Shown here: piece by piece, positions 9,531-21,300 of the stretch
Layout: each line of letters begins with the position of its first letter
How positions within the stretch are numbered: position 1 is the first letter of the stretch
Source: Zantedeschia hybrid cultivar
Lineage: Eukaryota > Streptophyta > Magnoliopsida > Alismatales > Araceae
Reading direction: 5' to 3'
Assembly: GCA_030544215.1 (NCBI GenBank)
Contig: JARZZO010000011.1
Span: 42,871,001-42,935,000, forward strand
Length of the DNA stretch: 64,000 bases
Translations under genes and position numbers: made by a program
Notes under the pieces: generated by a model
Told to the model about the DNA's origin: nothing
What the model saw: the letters and a program-made list of their open reading frames with translations, nothing else
The model's database searches: none

Positions 9531-10609
9531 CCCTTGCTGAACTCCCTAGGCGTCCTATGTACATACCTAAGCTGATTTGGGTCGTTAATAGTCCTCGACC
9601 AGAACCCACCTGTTAACTCTTATACTGATGACAATACCGTCATACCATGCTCTGGCTCCCAACTGCTCCCAACCAACAGATTCTTCTCAAAATTATATCA
9701 ACGGTAAATGATTTGCCCGACCAGGGTCTCTTTCCTCACAACTTAGGTAGTAAATGATGGACCACCCTGGAACCCTAATGGCCAACCACGCGACGCTAAC
9801 CCGGAATTAGCGGTGTCATACTATTCGGTAAACCGCTTGTGTTGACCTAAGCCCGAAGTCTTAAAGGGAATTGACAGACTCTAAAATCGGCATGGTACAC
9901 AGATCAAAAGAACTTTCGACTAGACTTCACACACCTTTTCTTATCTAAAAGGGTTTGGTTTGGGGAAGTGTGACAGTTAAATTCGCCATGTTACTAATTC
10001 CATTTAACTTTTGAATCTTAGTTCACTTCAACCTCATTAAGAAGAAGAGAGAACACCCAAAATAAAAAGTGAAAAGAATGAATAGATAAGCCACTTAAGA
10101 GATTTAGGTGACCTCAGGGATTATCCTTCCTCCACCCTATTGCCTGTTGGGATTCGATCTTCTTTTTTTTTTTTTTTGTGGCCTTGTTTTGAGATTTGAC
10201 TTGGCAGGCCTTTTCTTCATTTGTCTTATTTTACTGACTTGACATTTGGTTTGGAGGCTTTTGCTTCTTTTTGCCCTTGCCGTGGCTTTTTTTTTGATTT
10301 CTTTGTTTGACTTCCTCCTACTAAGGCGGCGGACGGACTCGGGAGTCCTCCCGTGAGGCCACGATCTCCCGACTTTGGCCGAATAAGAGGAAAAAAGGGT
10401 GTTCTATCTCTTTCTAAGCTTGGTTTCCATTCTCTTTGACTCGTCCGTTATTTGCTCCTTAATGATAGGCATGAGTGTGTGTAAGGACTTCCCCTTCTCC
10501 AAACGTCTAAAAGAAATAGAACCAGTTTATGAAAATCTAATTTTAAGCCCTACTGGTCATAGCACCATGCCGACTATCCTATTCCTGTTTGAAACAAAAG
10601 ATGAATGAC
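9531..10609. other. Unassigned stretch, probably 3' region of Tat1
   Basis: About 1.1 kb between the minisatellite and the end of Tat1 coding sequence. I find no convincing ORF, RNA gene or repeat. In minus orientation it would be the 3' untranslated region or 3' LTR of Tat1, but with no second LTR surviving this cannot be confirmed. T-runs at about 10161-10180 and 10287-10300 could be the complement of purine tracts. Confidence 0.4.
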
Positions 10610-11859
10610 CTAAGGGTAGAACTTCTTTAGGTAAACACCATTCTATGGATGAGATAACTCTTGCCCCTGCTCATTTACCAACTTATATGCGTTCCCAGGA
10701 TACATCTCTTTAACGACAAATGGCCCTTCAAGCAACTTATTTCTTGGTCCAGAAGATTTTATGAATTTTCATTTTAGGACCATCTTTCCCACTTCAAATT
10801 TACGTTCAATTACCTTTTTAGCATAAAATCTTGCAATTATTTGACGATAAACTTTAACGTGATCGGCAGCAATCATCCGCTTTTCATCTAAGAGCTCCAA
10901 TTGGGTCAACAAAGCTTCCCGATGTCCATCGAAATCTAAATCCTGACCCACTTGTACTCTTAGTGAGGGGATAAGGATCTCGTATGGAAGTACCACCTCT
11001 GATTCGAATGTGAAAGCAAAAGGGGTTTGACCGGTAGGAGTTCGGATCGAGGTGCGATATGCCCATAGAGCATCCACTAAACGTTCTGGCCAATCTGCGA
11101 AATTATGCGATTTGCAAGTTTTCTTTATGATTCTGATGAGGGTTTTGTTTGTTGCTTCCGCCTGGCCATTACCTTGCATATAATATGGAGATGAATGATG
11201 CAATTGAATGCCGAACTTATTGCACATTTCATGAAATTCTTGGGCGACGAATTGCGGTCCACTATCGGTGACGATGTCCCTTGGGGTTCCGAACCTGGCC
11301 AAAATGTTGCGCCTGGTGAATTTGATCATTGTTGAGGCTTTGATCTCGGAGAAGACCTCTGCTTTAGCCCATTTTGTGAAGTATTTTGTAGCAGTGAGGA
11401 TGAAGGATTTCTTCTTGATTTCTTCAGTTTTGTCTTCCAAGGGTCCAAAACATCAAATGCCCAAAGGGCCACGGAGCGATCATTGGGTGAAGAGATGAGG
11501 AGGGAGCATGAATTTTGTTGGCGTGAAGTCACCCAATGCCGAACGAAGATGTTGCAGTCTTCCTCCATGGTGGGCCAGTATAGAATTTGAGCAGTTTCTG
11601 AGCTAGTGAGCGGCCATTGACATGGCCGCCACATTCACTAGCGTGAGTAGCTTCGATCACTTGTTTAGCCTCTATTTTATCTAAGCAGTGAAGAAATACT
11701 CTGCTAAGTGACTTCTTGTGCAATACTCCTCCTAGAATTCTGTATCTCTGTGCCACCTGACGGATTGCCTTTCGATCTTGAGATGTGGCATATTCTGGGA
11801 AAGACCCATCCTTACAATAATTCTCAATATCGAAGTACCAAGGGTTCCCATCATCAAAG
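10610..11859 (-). pseudogene. Tat1 integrase, broken
   Basis: Read from 11859 down, the fragment holds the zinc-binding start (HASECGGHVNGRSLAQKLL, about 11650), then a frameshift near 11590-11600. The sequence continues in another frame as YWPTMEEDCNIFVRH, but the CxxC cysteines expected next are absent. The catalytic core at 10769-11440 keeps an aspartate in DIVTDSGPQF and a glutamate in GNGQAEATNKTL. A C-terminal segment (GPRNKLLEGPFVV, then AYKLVNEQGQELSHP) follows in a shifted frame to about 10610. These are Tat-type gypsy integrase features. Copia1 inserted between the RNase H region and this integrase. Confidence 0.85.
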
Positions 11860-13436
11860 TGTTAAGAATCGCCAATAACGCAGCAGAAATAAAAACGATT
11901 CCATTGTATCGGTTGCTGGGATCGTAAAACGGACATTAAAATAAACGCGGCAAGAACGGTTCTTCACCTTTGCGGGGTTTCGAATCTCCCGTGGATGATG
12001 CCGACTCGGTAATCGCACACGCACACGATCTCTAGAGGTATCCACACGAGCTTCCGCTGCAGACGCGATTTCCTCCTCGACTTGAGTGCTCCGACCAGAT
12101 CTCAAATCCACCATACGCGGAGAGAGACAGATCCACTCCAAGAGAGAGAGAAGGAGAGAGAGAGAGGAGAGAGAGAATCTGGGGTGTAAAATTCGTCCAA
12201 CTAACCTTTTACCCCTTCCCCTTGGCCCTCCTTATATAGAAATAAGGATAAGCACAAAGATTAATCCTCATGATTATCCAAGAGTTTGGCTTTGGATAAT
12301 TCTCCATTAAATCTTCATGTTTATCCTGCGGCTTTTCATAAAAATCCAGATAAGCATGAAATTTAACGTCTCTCACCGTCTGACGAGAACTCTTATGTGT
12401 GTGACCCTCTAGGCACATATATCAGTCAGGTTGCAGGCCCATTAAACTTAGAACTGTTTCTAGAGTTTAATATTTATTAATTAACATTTAAACATCATAT
12501 GTTAAATGATTAATTTAATAAACAAGTGAATTATCATCTGATGATCAAATCACTTGGCCTTCTGATCATGAACAGCACCAAACACTACCTCATGATCCCA
12601 GAACATATAAGGGATACTGTTCCCTTTAATTGAACCTTTCCGTCTGCAGATGCCGCACAGATATAATCCTTCACTCATGCAATGTCCCAATAACGCAAGG
12701 GTATGGTTTTATAGTTAAACCCTCTATCGCATTATCCAGATGGATTCCAGTACACAGTTAATATCTAGAAAGACATCTCTTTCATTTGACCATGGCCAGA
12801 GATTTCTGTGTACACATCCATAGGACATTCTCTCTCCAGTCTTATACCAAGAGTGAGTGATCCCTTGTTGTTCACTCAATTACCTTCGCAAGCTTTCCAC
12901 TATATCTGAAAGACCGATTATGGTGGACTTAATGGTTAAAGTCCACGAGTCAGAGAATCAAGATACAATGGTCCACAAACAAGGTATCATTGGTGACTTA
13001 GGTCAAAGGACCAACTGTGCTACTGCAACGATTGAATTCCCTGGTTGACTAATAGGTATAATTACCATCTAGGAATTCTTATTTGGGTATGTTTAGTGAA
13101 CTCATTCTCTAATGAGCACCCACTTGTTTGTCTTAGTGTCACCACACGAGTGAATGTGAGATCATTCACCCTCATCACATGAGCAGATATAACTTGTGTC
13201 GATCTTATCGGATATTTAATGTCCATCTCAAATATCCTATGATCGAGAACTGTTTAAGACAATTGACTGAGGATATTGATCTCACTATCATGATCTCATC
13301 ATGATTCAATATCCCATACATTTGTCTATGGACCTTCATTACGATAGTTAGTTTGCGAGAACTATAAATGAAGAATTTATTAATAATCTGAACTAGAATG
13401 TACAATGATTGGCTTTGAGGCCACCCAATTCTAACA
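11860..13436 (-). repeat. Copia1 3' LTR (1577 bp, full length)
   Basis: In element orientation it runs TGTTAGAATTGGG to GGCGATTCTTAACA. It follows a purine tract (complement of TTCTCCCAC, 13437-13445). A candidate TATA box (TATATAA on the minus strand) is at 12232-12238, next to a GA-rich stretch (12141-12175) in the transcribed part. It has about 934 bases missing from the other LTR, but lacks a 9-base segment (like GATTGCCTT) present there. Confidence 0.93.
12232..12238 (-). promoter_or_regulatory. Candidate TATA box in Copia1 3' LTR
   Basis: TATATAA on the minus strand lies upstream of the GA/CT-rich leader. The same box is at 35729-35735 and 46544-46550 in the Copia2 LTRs. It falls inside the block deleted from the Copia1 5' LTR. 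Confidence 0.55.
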
Positions 13437-13450
13437 TTCTCCCACTTGGA

Positions 13451-16400
13451 CTATAGCCAATCACCCATGTGTCTAAGTCCCATAGACTTAAGGTGACGTT
13501 CTAAATTGTTTTGAGATAATGGCTTAGTCAAGGGATATGCTACATTATCTTCAGATGAGACTTTCTCAACTACTATATCTCCTCGGGCGATGATCTCACG
13601 AATCAGATGAAATCGTTTCAGAATATGCTTTGACTTCTGATGTGATCTTGGCTCCTTCGCTTGAGCTATTGCCCCATTGTTGTCGCACAATAATGGAACA
13701 AGATCTGAAATGCTTAGAACCACTCCAAGTGCCGAGATGAACTTCTTCATCCAAACCGCCTCCTTGGCCGCTTCTGTTGCAGCAATGTATTCTGCTTCGG
13801 TCGTCGAATCTGCAGTTGTTTCTTGTTTGGAACTTTTCCAACTTACTGCACCTCCATTTAACATGAACACAAATCCAGATATGGATTTACTATCATCCAT
13901 ATCTGACTGGAAACTCGAGTCAGTAAACCCTCGAAGTTCCAAGTCGTTTTCTCCATAGACGAGAAATAGATCCTTAGTTCTTCTCAAGTATCTAAGGATG
14001 CATTTCACCGCCTTCCAGTGTTCCTCACCTGGATCAGCCTGATATCTACTAGTGACACTTAGTGGGTGTGCCACATCAAGCCTAGTACATAGCATTGCAT
14101 ATATGATAGATCCTATTGCCGAGGCATAAGGAACTCTATCCATGTATGCTTTCTCTTCAGGTGTCTTGGGAGACATTTCTTTAGAGAGATAAATTCCATG
14201 CCTCATTGGAACGAGGCCTCTCTTGGAATTTTCCATGTCAAACCTTTTGACTACGGTATCTATGTACATAGATTGGGATAAGCCAAGCATCCTTTTGGAC
14301 CTATCTCTATAGATCCTTATTCCTAGAATATAGGATGCTTCTCCCAAATCTTTTATGGAGAAGTTTTTGGATAACCAAGTCTTTACTGATGACAACATTC
14401 CTACATCATTCCCAATGAGTAGAATGTCATCAACGTAAAGTACCAAAAAGGTAACTGCGCTCCCACTAGCCTTTTTGTATACACAAGGTTCATCTTCATT
14501 CTTAATGAAGTCATAAGATTTGATTGCTTCATCAAATCTTAAGTTCCAAGTTCGGGATGCTTGCTTTAATCTATAGATGGATCTTTGCAGCTTGCATACC
14601 TTGCTTGAATGCTCTTTGGAAGTGAATCCTTCAGGTTGTATCATATACACCTCTTCTTGAAGGTTCCCGTTAAGGAATGCTGTTTTCACATCTATTTGCC
14701 ATATTTCATAATCATAGAATGCGGCGATAGCAAGAAGTATTCTGATTGACTTAATCATTGCAACTGGAGAAAAGGTTTCGTCATAGTCAATGCCTTGCCT
14801 TTGACGATATCCTTTCGCTACCAGCCTTGCCTTGTATGTGTCAATCTGTCCATCTGCCCCGATCTTTCTTTTAAAGATCCATTTACTGCCAATAGGTACT
14901 ATACCTTCTGGCAGATCAACCAAGTTCCAAACTTGGTTGGCATACATGGACTGAATTTCAGAATTCATTGCCTCTTGCCATTTTTCTGATTCTTGACTAT
15001 TTATGGCTTCTAGGTAGGTTTGAGGATCATCATCCTCATTTAAGTGCATTTTTGGTTTGCCATCATCGATATGTCCAACATATCTTTCAGGCTGCTTAGG
15101 CACTCTACCTAATCTGCAAACCTTTTGTGTATCATCTTGAACAAGTTCTTGAGTCAATGGTTCAGTAGATGAACTAGTGTTAATTTGTGAGTCTAGAATT
15201 TCTTCCAGTTCTATCTTGCTCCCACTATCTTCTTTTGAAAGATATTCTTTCTCTAAGAAGATAGCTCTTTTTGTGACAAACACCCTTTGATCGCTGGGCT
15301 GATAGAAGTAATATCCAAAAGTCTCTTTTGGATATCCCACAAATCTACATTTCTCTGTCCTGGAATCCAGTTTGTCTGGATCATGTCTTTTGACATGTGC
15401 AGGACAACCCCAGACTCTAACATGCTTAAAGTCTGGTTTCTTTCATTTCCATATCTCATATGGAGGGGAAGATACTAACTTACTGGGAACTTTGTTCAAC
15501 AGATATGCAGCAGTCAACAGTGCATATCCCCATAAAGAGATTGGAAGTTTAGCATAACTCATCATTGATCGTATCATATCTAATATAGTACGATTTCTCC
15601 TTTCCAATACACCATTTAACTGAGGTGTATAGGGAGGAGTCCACTGAGACAAAATACCATTATCTTTAAGATATTCTGTGAATTCTGTACTTAAGTATTC
15701 ACCCCCTCGATCTGATCGAAGAGTTTTGATACTCTTTCCAGTCTGATTCTCAACTTCATTTTTAAACTCTTTAAATTTCTCAAAGACTTCTGACTTATAT
15801 TTCATTAAATATATGTAGCCATATCTTGAGAAATCATCTATAAATGAAACAAAGTATGAGTAACCACCCATAGCATGAGTGGACATTGGACCACATACAT
15901 CACTATGTATTAGTTCCAATAAGTCCTTAGCTCTGTCTTTATGTCCTGAGAATGGAGCTTTGGTCATCTTTCCCATGAGACAAGCTTCACAGGTTGCAAA
16001 TGATTCATAATCAAATGGATCAATATATCCATTCTTTTGCAACCTTATGATCCTGTTCTCATTTATATGACCTAGCCTACAATGCCATAGGTACGAATTA
16101 TTCACATCCTTATCTAAGCGTTTAAGAGATTTATTTACCAGACAAACATCATATGAAATATCAAGTAAATATAATCCATTCAATAAATATCCGGAAGCAA
16201 ACAATTTGTCTCCATGATAAATGGAACAACCTTTATTCTCTAGTTTCATAGAATATCCCTGTCTATCTAAACATGAAATAGATATGATATTCCTAATAAT
16301 GGTCGAAACATAATAACAATCTATCAGTTCCAATGAGTCTCCTGACGGCATCTGAAGTCTTGCTGTCCCCACAGCTAACGCAGCAACTTTTGCTCCATTC

Positions 16401-17380
16401 CCGAGCCTCAGATCCACGTCTCCGCGGTTCAATCTTCTTTTACTTGTTAGCACCTGCAAGTTATTGCAGATATGAGAAACACATCCAGTATCTAATACCC
16501 AGGATGTTGATTCTCTATAAGACAAGTTAAGATCGATCATGAGAATACCTGAAGCTTCACCAAGCTTCTCCTTTACTTTTTCTGCTAGATAAATCTTGCA
16601 GTTTCTCTTCCAGTGACCTTCTTTATGGCAGTGGAAACACTGACCTTTATCATTGACTTTAGCTTTGTCCTTTTGAACCGCCGGTTTGCTTTTCACTAGC
16701 TTCTTAGGCTTACCTTTCTTAAAGGTCTGTCCAGCTTTTCTTTTCTTGTTGGTCTTACCAACAAGCATTACATTTGGCTTATCTTTCTGGATAGTGCCTT
16801 TTGCTGTCTTCAACATGTTGAGCAGCTCAGCCAGTGTAACTTCAATTTTGTTCATATTGAAGTTGATGATGAATTGTGAAAATGAATCTGGAAGGGACTG
16901 TAGGATTAAGTCAATGCTCAGGTCATTGTTTATAACAAAGCCGAGCACTGCAAGCCTCACAATCCATTCTATCTTCTTGAGCACATGAGTTTGCACAGAT
17001 GTGCCCTCGCTCATTCTGGTCCTGAACAATTTCTTAGATATCTCATATCTTTCTGTTCTGGATTGTTCACCAAACAACTCTTGTAGGTGATTCAGAATGG
17101 TCTTAGGTTCCATGTTATCATGCTGTCGTTGCAGTTCATTGTTCATTGAACCAAGCATATAACACTGGACCTTGACAGAGTCCTCCTTCCAATTTTCAAA
17201 CATCATTAATTCATCTTCGTTAGCATTATCACCGGGTTGCACTGGATCTGGTTGATCCAGGACATAGGCTAGCTTTTCACACCTGAGGACAATCTTCAGG
17301 TTGCGTAACCAGTCAATGTAATTTGGTCCCGTGAGTTTGTTTGCATCAAGTATGCAACGAAGGGGGTTAGGTGACGACAT
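13451..17380 (-). pseudogene. Copia1 gag-pol polyprotein, one nonsense codon
   Basis: A single frame of 1310 codons starts at ATG 17380 and is interrupted only by TGA at 15443-15445, where Copia2 has GGA. Domains in order: gag (DWLRNLKIVLRCEKLAYVLD); zinc knuckle CFHCHKEGHWKRNC; aspartic protease WVLDTGCVSHIC; pre-integrase LWHCRLGHINENRI; integrase core with SDVCGPM, a TLRSDRGGEYLS aspartate and a QLNGVLERRNRT glutamate; reverse transcriptase with WQIDVKTAFLNGN and the catalytic LYVDDILLIGND; and RNase H with EAEYIAATEAAKEAVW and LLCDNN. It ends MGDWL and stop. All catalytic motifs look intact, so this copy is one substitution from an open frame. Its 5' LTR has nevertheless lost the promoter region, so it is probably not expressed from its own start. 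Confidence 0.95.
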
Positions 17381-17510
17381 AGCGACCTACATGGAAATAT
17401 AAATTTAAAAATGAGCAGATAGTTCTTAAAATCTGATTTAGGACTTTTAATCTAGATTTAGGCTCCCACTATTTTTCGGCGATCTGTATGACCCTCTAAT
17501 ATACAGAACG

Positions 17511-17529
17511 GGAGATTCCGGTGATCTCC
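17511..17529 (-). other. Hairpin upstream of Copia1 gag
   Basis: GGAGATT, a 5-base loop and GATCTCC form a 6-7 bp stem about 130 bases before the gag ATG. The same place in Copia2 (38549-38567) has perfect GGAGATT/AATCTCC arms. It is probably a structural element of the genomic RNA. Confidence 0.5.
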
Positions 17530-17569
17530 TAGTGGGGATCAGAATCCTTCGGGCAACATGCATGGGACC

Positions 17570-17865
17570 TTGTGGTAGCACAACAAATCACATCAAGTCC
17601 CTTAGGCAGTCAACTCTTGACAGTTGCAACGTTTTGCAATATCCGATCGATTTAACCCCTGAATCAGAATAACCTTGTGGTAGCACAACAAATCAATTGA
17701 TTTAGTTAAGTTTATCCATCATTACTTAGATAACATGAATTCATAGTGCAATCCTTGTCGTAGCACAACAAAACTACACTATTTGTCCATTCATCTTAAT
17801 GACATCACATGTCGTAGACCTAGGTTAATTTCTAAATCAAATAGACCTTGTGGTAGCACAACAAA
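17570..17865 (-). repeat. Four-unit dyad array in Copia1 leader
   Basis: Copies of TTGTGGTAGCACAACAAA start at 17570, 17675, 17755 (one substitution, TTGTCG) and 17848. The core TTGTG/CACAA is a 5 bp inverted repeat with a 4-base loop. Spacings are 105, 80 and 93 bases. The same array in mirrored order occurs in Copia2, and a diverged one occurs in Copia3. Confidence 0.85.
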
Positions 17866-19046
17866 TCCATTTGAGATAAGAATTATCCTAAGATCTATAA
17901 TGATGGTGGGTTACGTGGATTATTCTGAATATCTCACGTTTACAACTTAAAATTTTAAAAGAGGGTTTTTGATTTGATTTGTAAAAATCGTGTTATCAAT
18001 AGTATTTCAATTTGAAGTATCATTATACTTAATAGAAATATATATAAGATAGCATAGTCCACAAATATCACATATATGTAGAAAAATTAAATGGGGATGA
18101 TCATGGACTGCTAAAGCTACTATGGAATCATCGGAGCCAAACGATGATCCATAATAGGATCCTAATGTGAAAACAGCAACACTGGTTCCATTTGATGCGA
18201 GTCCTTCCTCTAGAGGTGTCTTCACAAGATCCCGTCCTCTTAGCTTAATTCGATACATTTAAATATGAAATTCAGGACTCGCAGGTCCACAAATGTACAT
18301 TTAAAGAATTAGAAATCTTGATCTTATCAAGGGGAGTACAATCTTATAAGAAGGTTGAAAGTACACTTGGATTAAGAGAGAGGAGGACACGTAGGTCCTA
18401 TTTAAAATACCAAATGAAATAAGCATCGCATTCATTCACATCATTCATCACATGAAAATAATAAGTCCATGATCATCCCACTATAAAACACATCACATGC
18501 ATCACAATCATCACATAATTGCAGTTTGGTATTAAATTTTATAAATATAAACTTATAATACCAATTAGTTTTCGAAATAACATTTATTTCAGCATTATCA
18601 ATAATATTCAAAGCATTATTGACAAATTAAAAAACTAAACCATTCAGTTAATCTAAATACTAATTCAAACAATTTGAACAGTAAAATGTAATCAAGTTAT
18701 GCATGAAATCAGTTTAAAACAATTTTAAACTAATTTATTTAACAGGGAAATTAATTATCTAAAACTATTTTAGATAATTAACTAACACCCTATTAACAAT
18801 AAAGCCCTTTAATTGAATAACAGTTATTAAACACTTTAATAAGCTGTTAATAATCATAAAAATAATTAATAACATTTATTAATTATTCCTATAATTATTC
18901 TGTTTTAAAACAATTTTAAAACAGGCTGAAAAAGGGCTAAAATGGGCTAATAATGGGTTTAATGGGGTTTAAACTGTTATTAAAACAATTTTAATAAACA
19001 TTAAAATGGGCCCAGCCCATTAGGGACCATTGGCCCGGACCCAGGG

Positions 19047-19147
19047 CCCTGGCTTGGCCAGGGTCGAGCCCTGGCTCAGCCAGGGGGTTTGGCCCAGCCA
19101 GACCCGAGCCTTGGCTCGGCCAAGGTCGAACCCTGGCTCGGCCAGGG
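19047..19147 (-). repeat. Tandem 17-base palindromes, about 22-base period
   Basis: CCCTGGCTTGGCCAGGG at 19047, CCCTGGCTCAGCCAGGG at 19069, a weaker copy centred near 19095, CCTTGGCTCGGCCAAGG at 19109 and CCCTGGCTCGGCCAGGG at 19131. Each strong unit has 7 bp arms and a 3-base loop. The 19109 copy changes both sides of one pair together, so the stem is kept. Confidence 0.8.
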
Positions 19148-19762
19148 CGCCGGCCCGGCCCCCGCCCGGTCCGACCCCTTCTTCCTCCATTCGACCGCCC
19201 CCCCCCCCCCCCAAATACCTGCAAACCCTAGCTGCTGCAGGCCGGCAGCGGTGGAGGCCATGGCAGCGCCGCCAGGCACCGCCGGCAACGCCCCCACCGC
19301 CGGCGATCCGCCCGGCACCGGTGGGGCAGCCGGCGGTGGCCAAATGGCCCTTGGATCGAGCCCTAAACTTCCCCTTAAAATCTGATTTTGCAGGTTTTAA
19401 AAAACCGAGTTTGGGCTCGATTTTCAGCACCTCCAAGGGCACTCCGGCGCCAATCATCATGCCCAATCCGTAGAGGTGACTATCACCAAGAGATCTGGAC
19501 ATCCGGGCCGCCATCCCAACACTTGGGAATCGCGTACGAAGCCGCTAAAGTATCCCGTTCGTCGTCCTACGAAGAACTCCGAAAAACCCAAATAAAATCC
19601 GAAAAATTACAGAAAAATAATCAAATTGTTTGTGTTCATCATATGAACACTAATCCGTCATTTTTAATCGGATTAAATACAAGAACACGTACAATACGGG
19701 TTCTTCACGCATAACGAGAAAAACACGCAAAACGATGCCGTTTTACGACCGAACCAGTAACC

Positions 19763-19776
19763 TGGCTCTGATACCA
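19763..19776 (-). other. Copia1 primer binding site for tRNA-iMet
   Basis: The minus strand reads TGGTATCAGAGCCA, one base after the 5' LTR. This matches the 3' end of initiator methionine tRNA as in most plant copia elements. It fixes the element's orientation. Confidence 0.92.
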
Positions 19777-19777
19777 C

Positions 19778-20429
19778 TGTTAAGAATCGCCAAGTACACA
19801 TCCATAGGACATTCTCTCTCCAGTCTTATACCAAGAGTGAGTGATCCCTTGTTGTTCACTCAATTACCTTCGCAAGCTTTCCACTATATCTGAAAGACCG
19901 ATTATGGTGGACTTAATGGTTAAAGTCCACGAGTCATAGAATCAAGATACAATGGACCACAAACAAGGTATCATTGGTGACTCAGGTCAAAGGACCAACT
20001 GTACTATTGCAACGATTGAATTCCCTGGTTGACTAATAGGTATAATTACCATCCAGGAATTCTTATTTGGGTCTGTTCAGTGAACTCATTCTCTAATGAG
20101 CACCCACTTGTTTGTCTTAGTGTCACCACACGAGTGAATGTGAGATCATTCACCCTCATCACATGAGTAGACATAACTTGTGTCGATCTTATCGGATATT
20201 TAATGTCCATCTCAAATATCCTATGATCGAGAACTGTTTAAGACAATTGACTGAGGATATTGATCTCACTATCATGATCTCATCATGATTCAATATCCCA
20301 TACATTTGTCTATGGACCTTCATTACGATAGTTAGTTTGCGAGAACTATAAATGAAGAATTGATTGCCTTTATTAATAATTTGAACTAGAATGTACAATG
20401 ATTGGCTTTGAGGCCACCCAATTCTAACA
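19778..20429 (-). repeat. Copia1 5' LTR, internally deleted (652 bp)
   Basis: Only the 16 bases next to the primer site (TGTTAAGAATCGCCAA on the plus strand) remain before a jump to sequence matching 12810 onward of the other LTR. About 934 bases are missing, covering the candidate TATA box, R and nearly all U5. The termini and the CAAAG duplication are intact, so the loss followed, or accompanied, integration of a bounded element. Confidence 0.92.
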
Positions 20430-21300
20430 CAAAGTCCACCACTAGCTCTACATAGGACACCTCTAGTACCGAGACTTCTTCATCAGGAGGCTTAAGGAAT
20501 TGCAGGAACCAAGGGTCAGAGAGAGAGGGAAAGTCTATTTTCTAGATCATGATTGTTTCAGATGATTTGCCTGGTGGAAATTCTAAGGAATAAGATAGAG
20601 AAGCAAGTGTATCCGCTAGAATGTTCTGGGATCTTGGGGTATGAACATAGGTGAGTTTTCTAAACCGACGGGCTACACTTTTCACCAACTCTTGATATGG
20701 CTTTAACTTGGGATCTTTGGTCCTGTACTTGTGAAGAACTTGTCTAAGGATTAGTTGAGAATCACCAATGATGCGTAGCTCTTTGACTCCAAGCATTACT
20801 ACCATCTTCAATCCTGTTAAAAGTGCTTCGTATTCCGTTATATTGTTAGTAGCAAGAAAGGTTAATTGTCAAGCCTGAGGGATGCTCACTCCTTTAGGTG
20901 ACAATAAGACTGTCCCTATTCCCTTACCTTTAGAGTTGAGAGCACCATCGAAATAAAGTACCCAAGATGGACTATCACCCACTAAAGATCTCAATTCTTC
21001 ATCGGGAAACTCATTTTTGACAGGAGAAAAGATTGGTAAGGGGTGATGTGCCAGATGTTCTGCAATGGCTTGTCCCTTGATGGCTTTCTGATTCACATAT
21101 GATATATCAAATTGATTCAAGAAACTTTGCCATCTAACCAAATGATTCGTCAATACTGGCTTTTCCAAGAGATGTTTGATCGAGTCCATCCTAGCCAGAA
21201 GCTTTACCTCATGAGCAAGAAAATAATGCTTGAGCTTCTGAACTACCCAGACGAGAGTTGCACACGTCCTTTCCATGGCAGTGTATTTCTTTTATACTTC
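20430..21300 (-). pseudogene. Tat1 RNase H and archaeal-type second RNase H
   Basis: The segment 20869-21276 carries the end of the usual gypsy RNase H/connection (VVQKLKHYFLAHEVKLLARM, then KPVLTNHLVRWQSFLNQFDI). It then starts a second RNase H with LYFDGALNSKGKGIGTVLLSP. After an in-frame TGA (20869-20871) the same frame continues through TEYEALLTG, ELRIIGDSQLILRQV and SQNILADTLASL. The D-E-D-D catalytic residues of this second domain all appear present. Two RNase H domains are a Tat-lineage hallmark. The fragment stops at the Copia1 insertion site. Confidence 0.85.

Larger units (their letters stand above)
17381..19762 (-). other. Copia1 5' leader
   Basis: Long non-coding leader between primer site and gag. 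Going downstream on the minus strand it holds two hairpins near the primer site (19681-19747), a G/C-rich palindrome array (19047-19147), an A/T-rich tract (18520-18960), four small dyads (17570-17865) and a final hairpin (17511-17529). The ORFs over 18991-19714 are by-products of the G/C-rich repeats and lack domain support. Confidence 0.75.
11860..20429 (-). mobile_element. Copia1: Ty1/copia element nested in Tat1
   Basis: It is bounded by a 5-base target duplication CAAAG (11855-11859 and 20430-20434). On the plus strand its termini read TGTTAAGAATCGCC and AATTCTAACA. The minus-strand order is 5' LTR (shortened), tRNA-iMet primer site, about 2.4 kb leader, one gag-pol frame, purine tract and 3' LTR. 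The element is 8570 bp. Domain order PR-INT-RT-RH marks it as copia. The long leader and long LTR fit a Tork/TAR-like lineage, though that assignment is tentative. Confidence 0.95.

Noticed and set aside
17570..17865. CRISPR-like regularly spaced repeats
   Set aside because: Only four short units with spacers of unequal length in a plant retrotransposon leader. No cas genes and the wrong kind of genome.
18991..19714. Several G/A/P-rich overlapping ORFs
   Set aside because: All frames are open because of G/C-rich palindromic repeats in the Copia1 leader. No domain, and not kept in Copia2.
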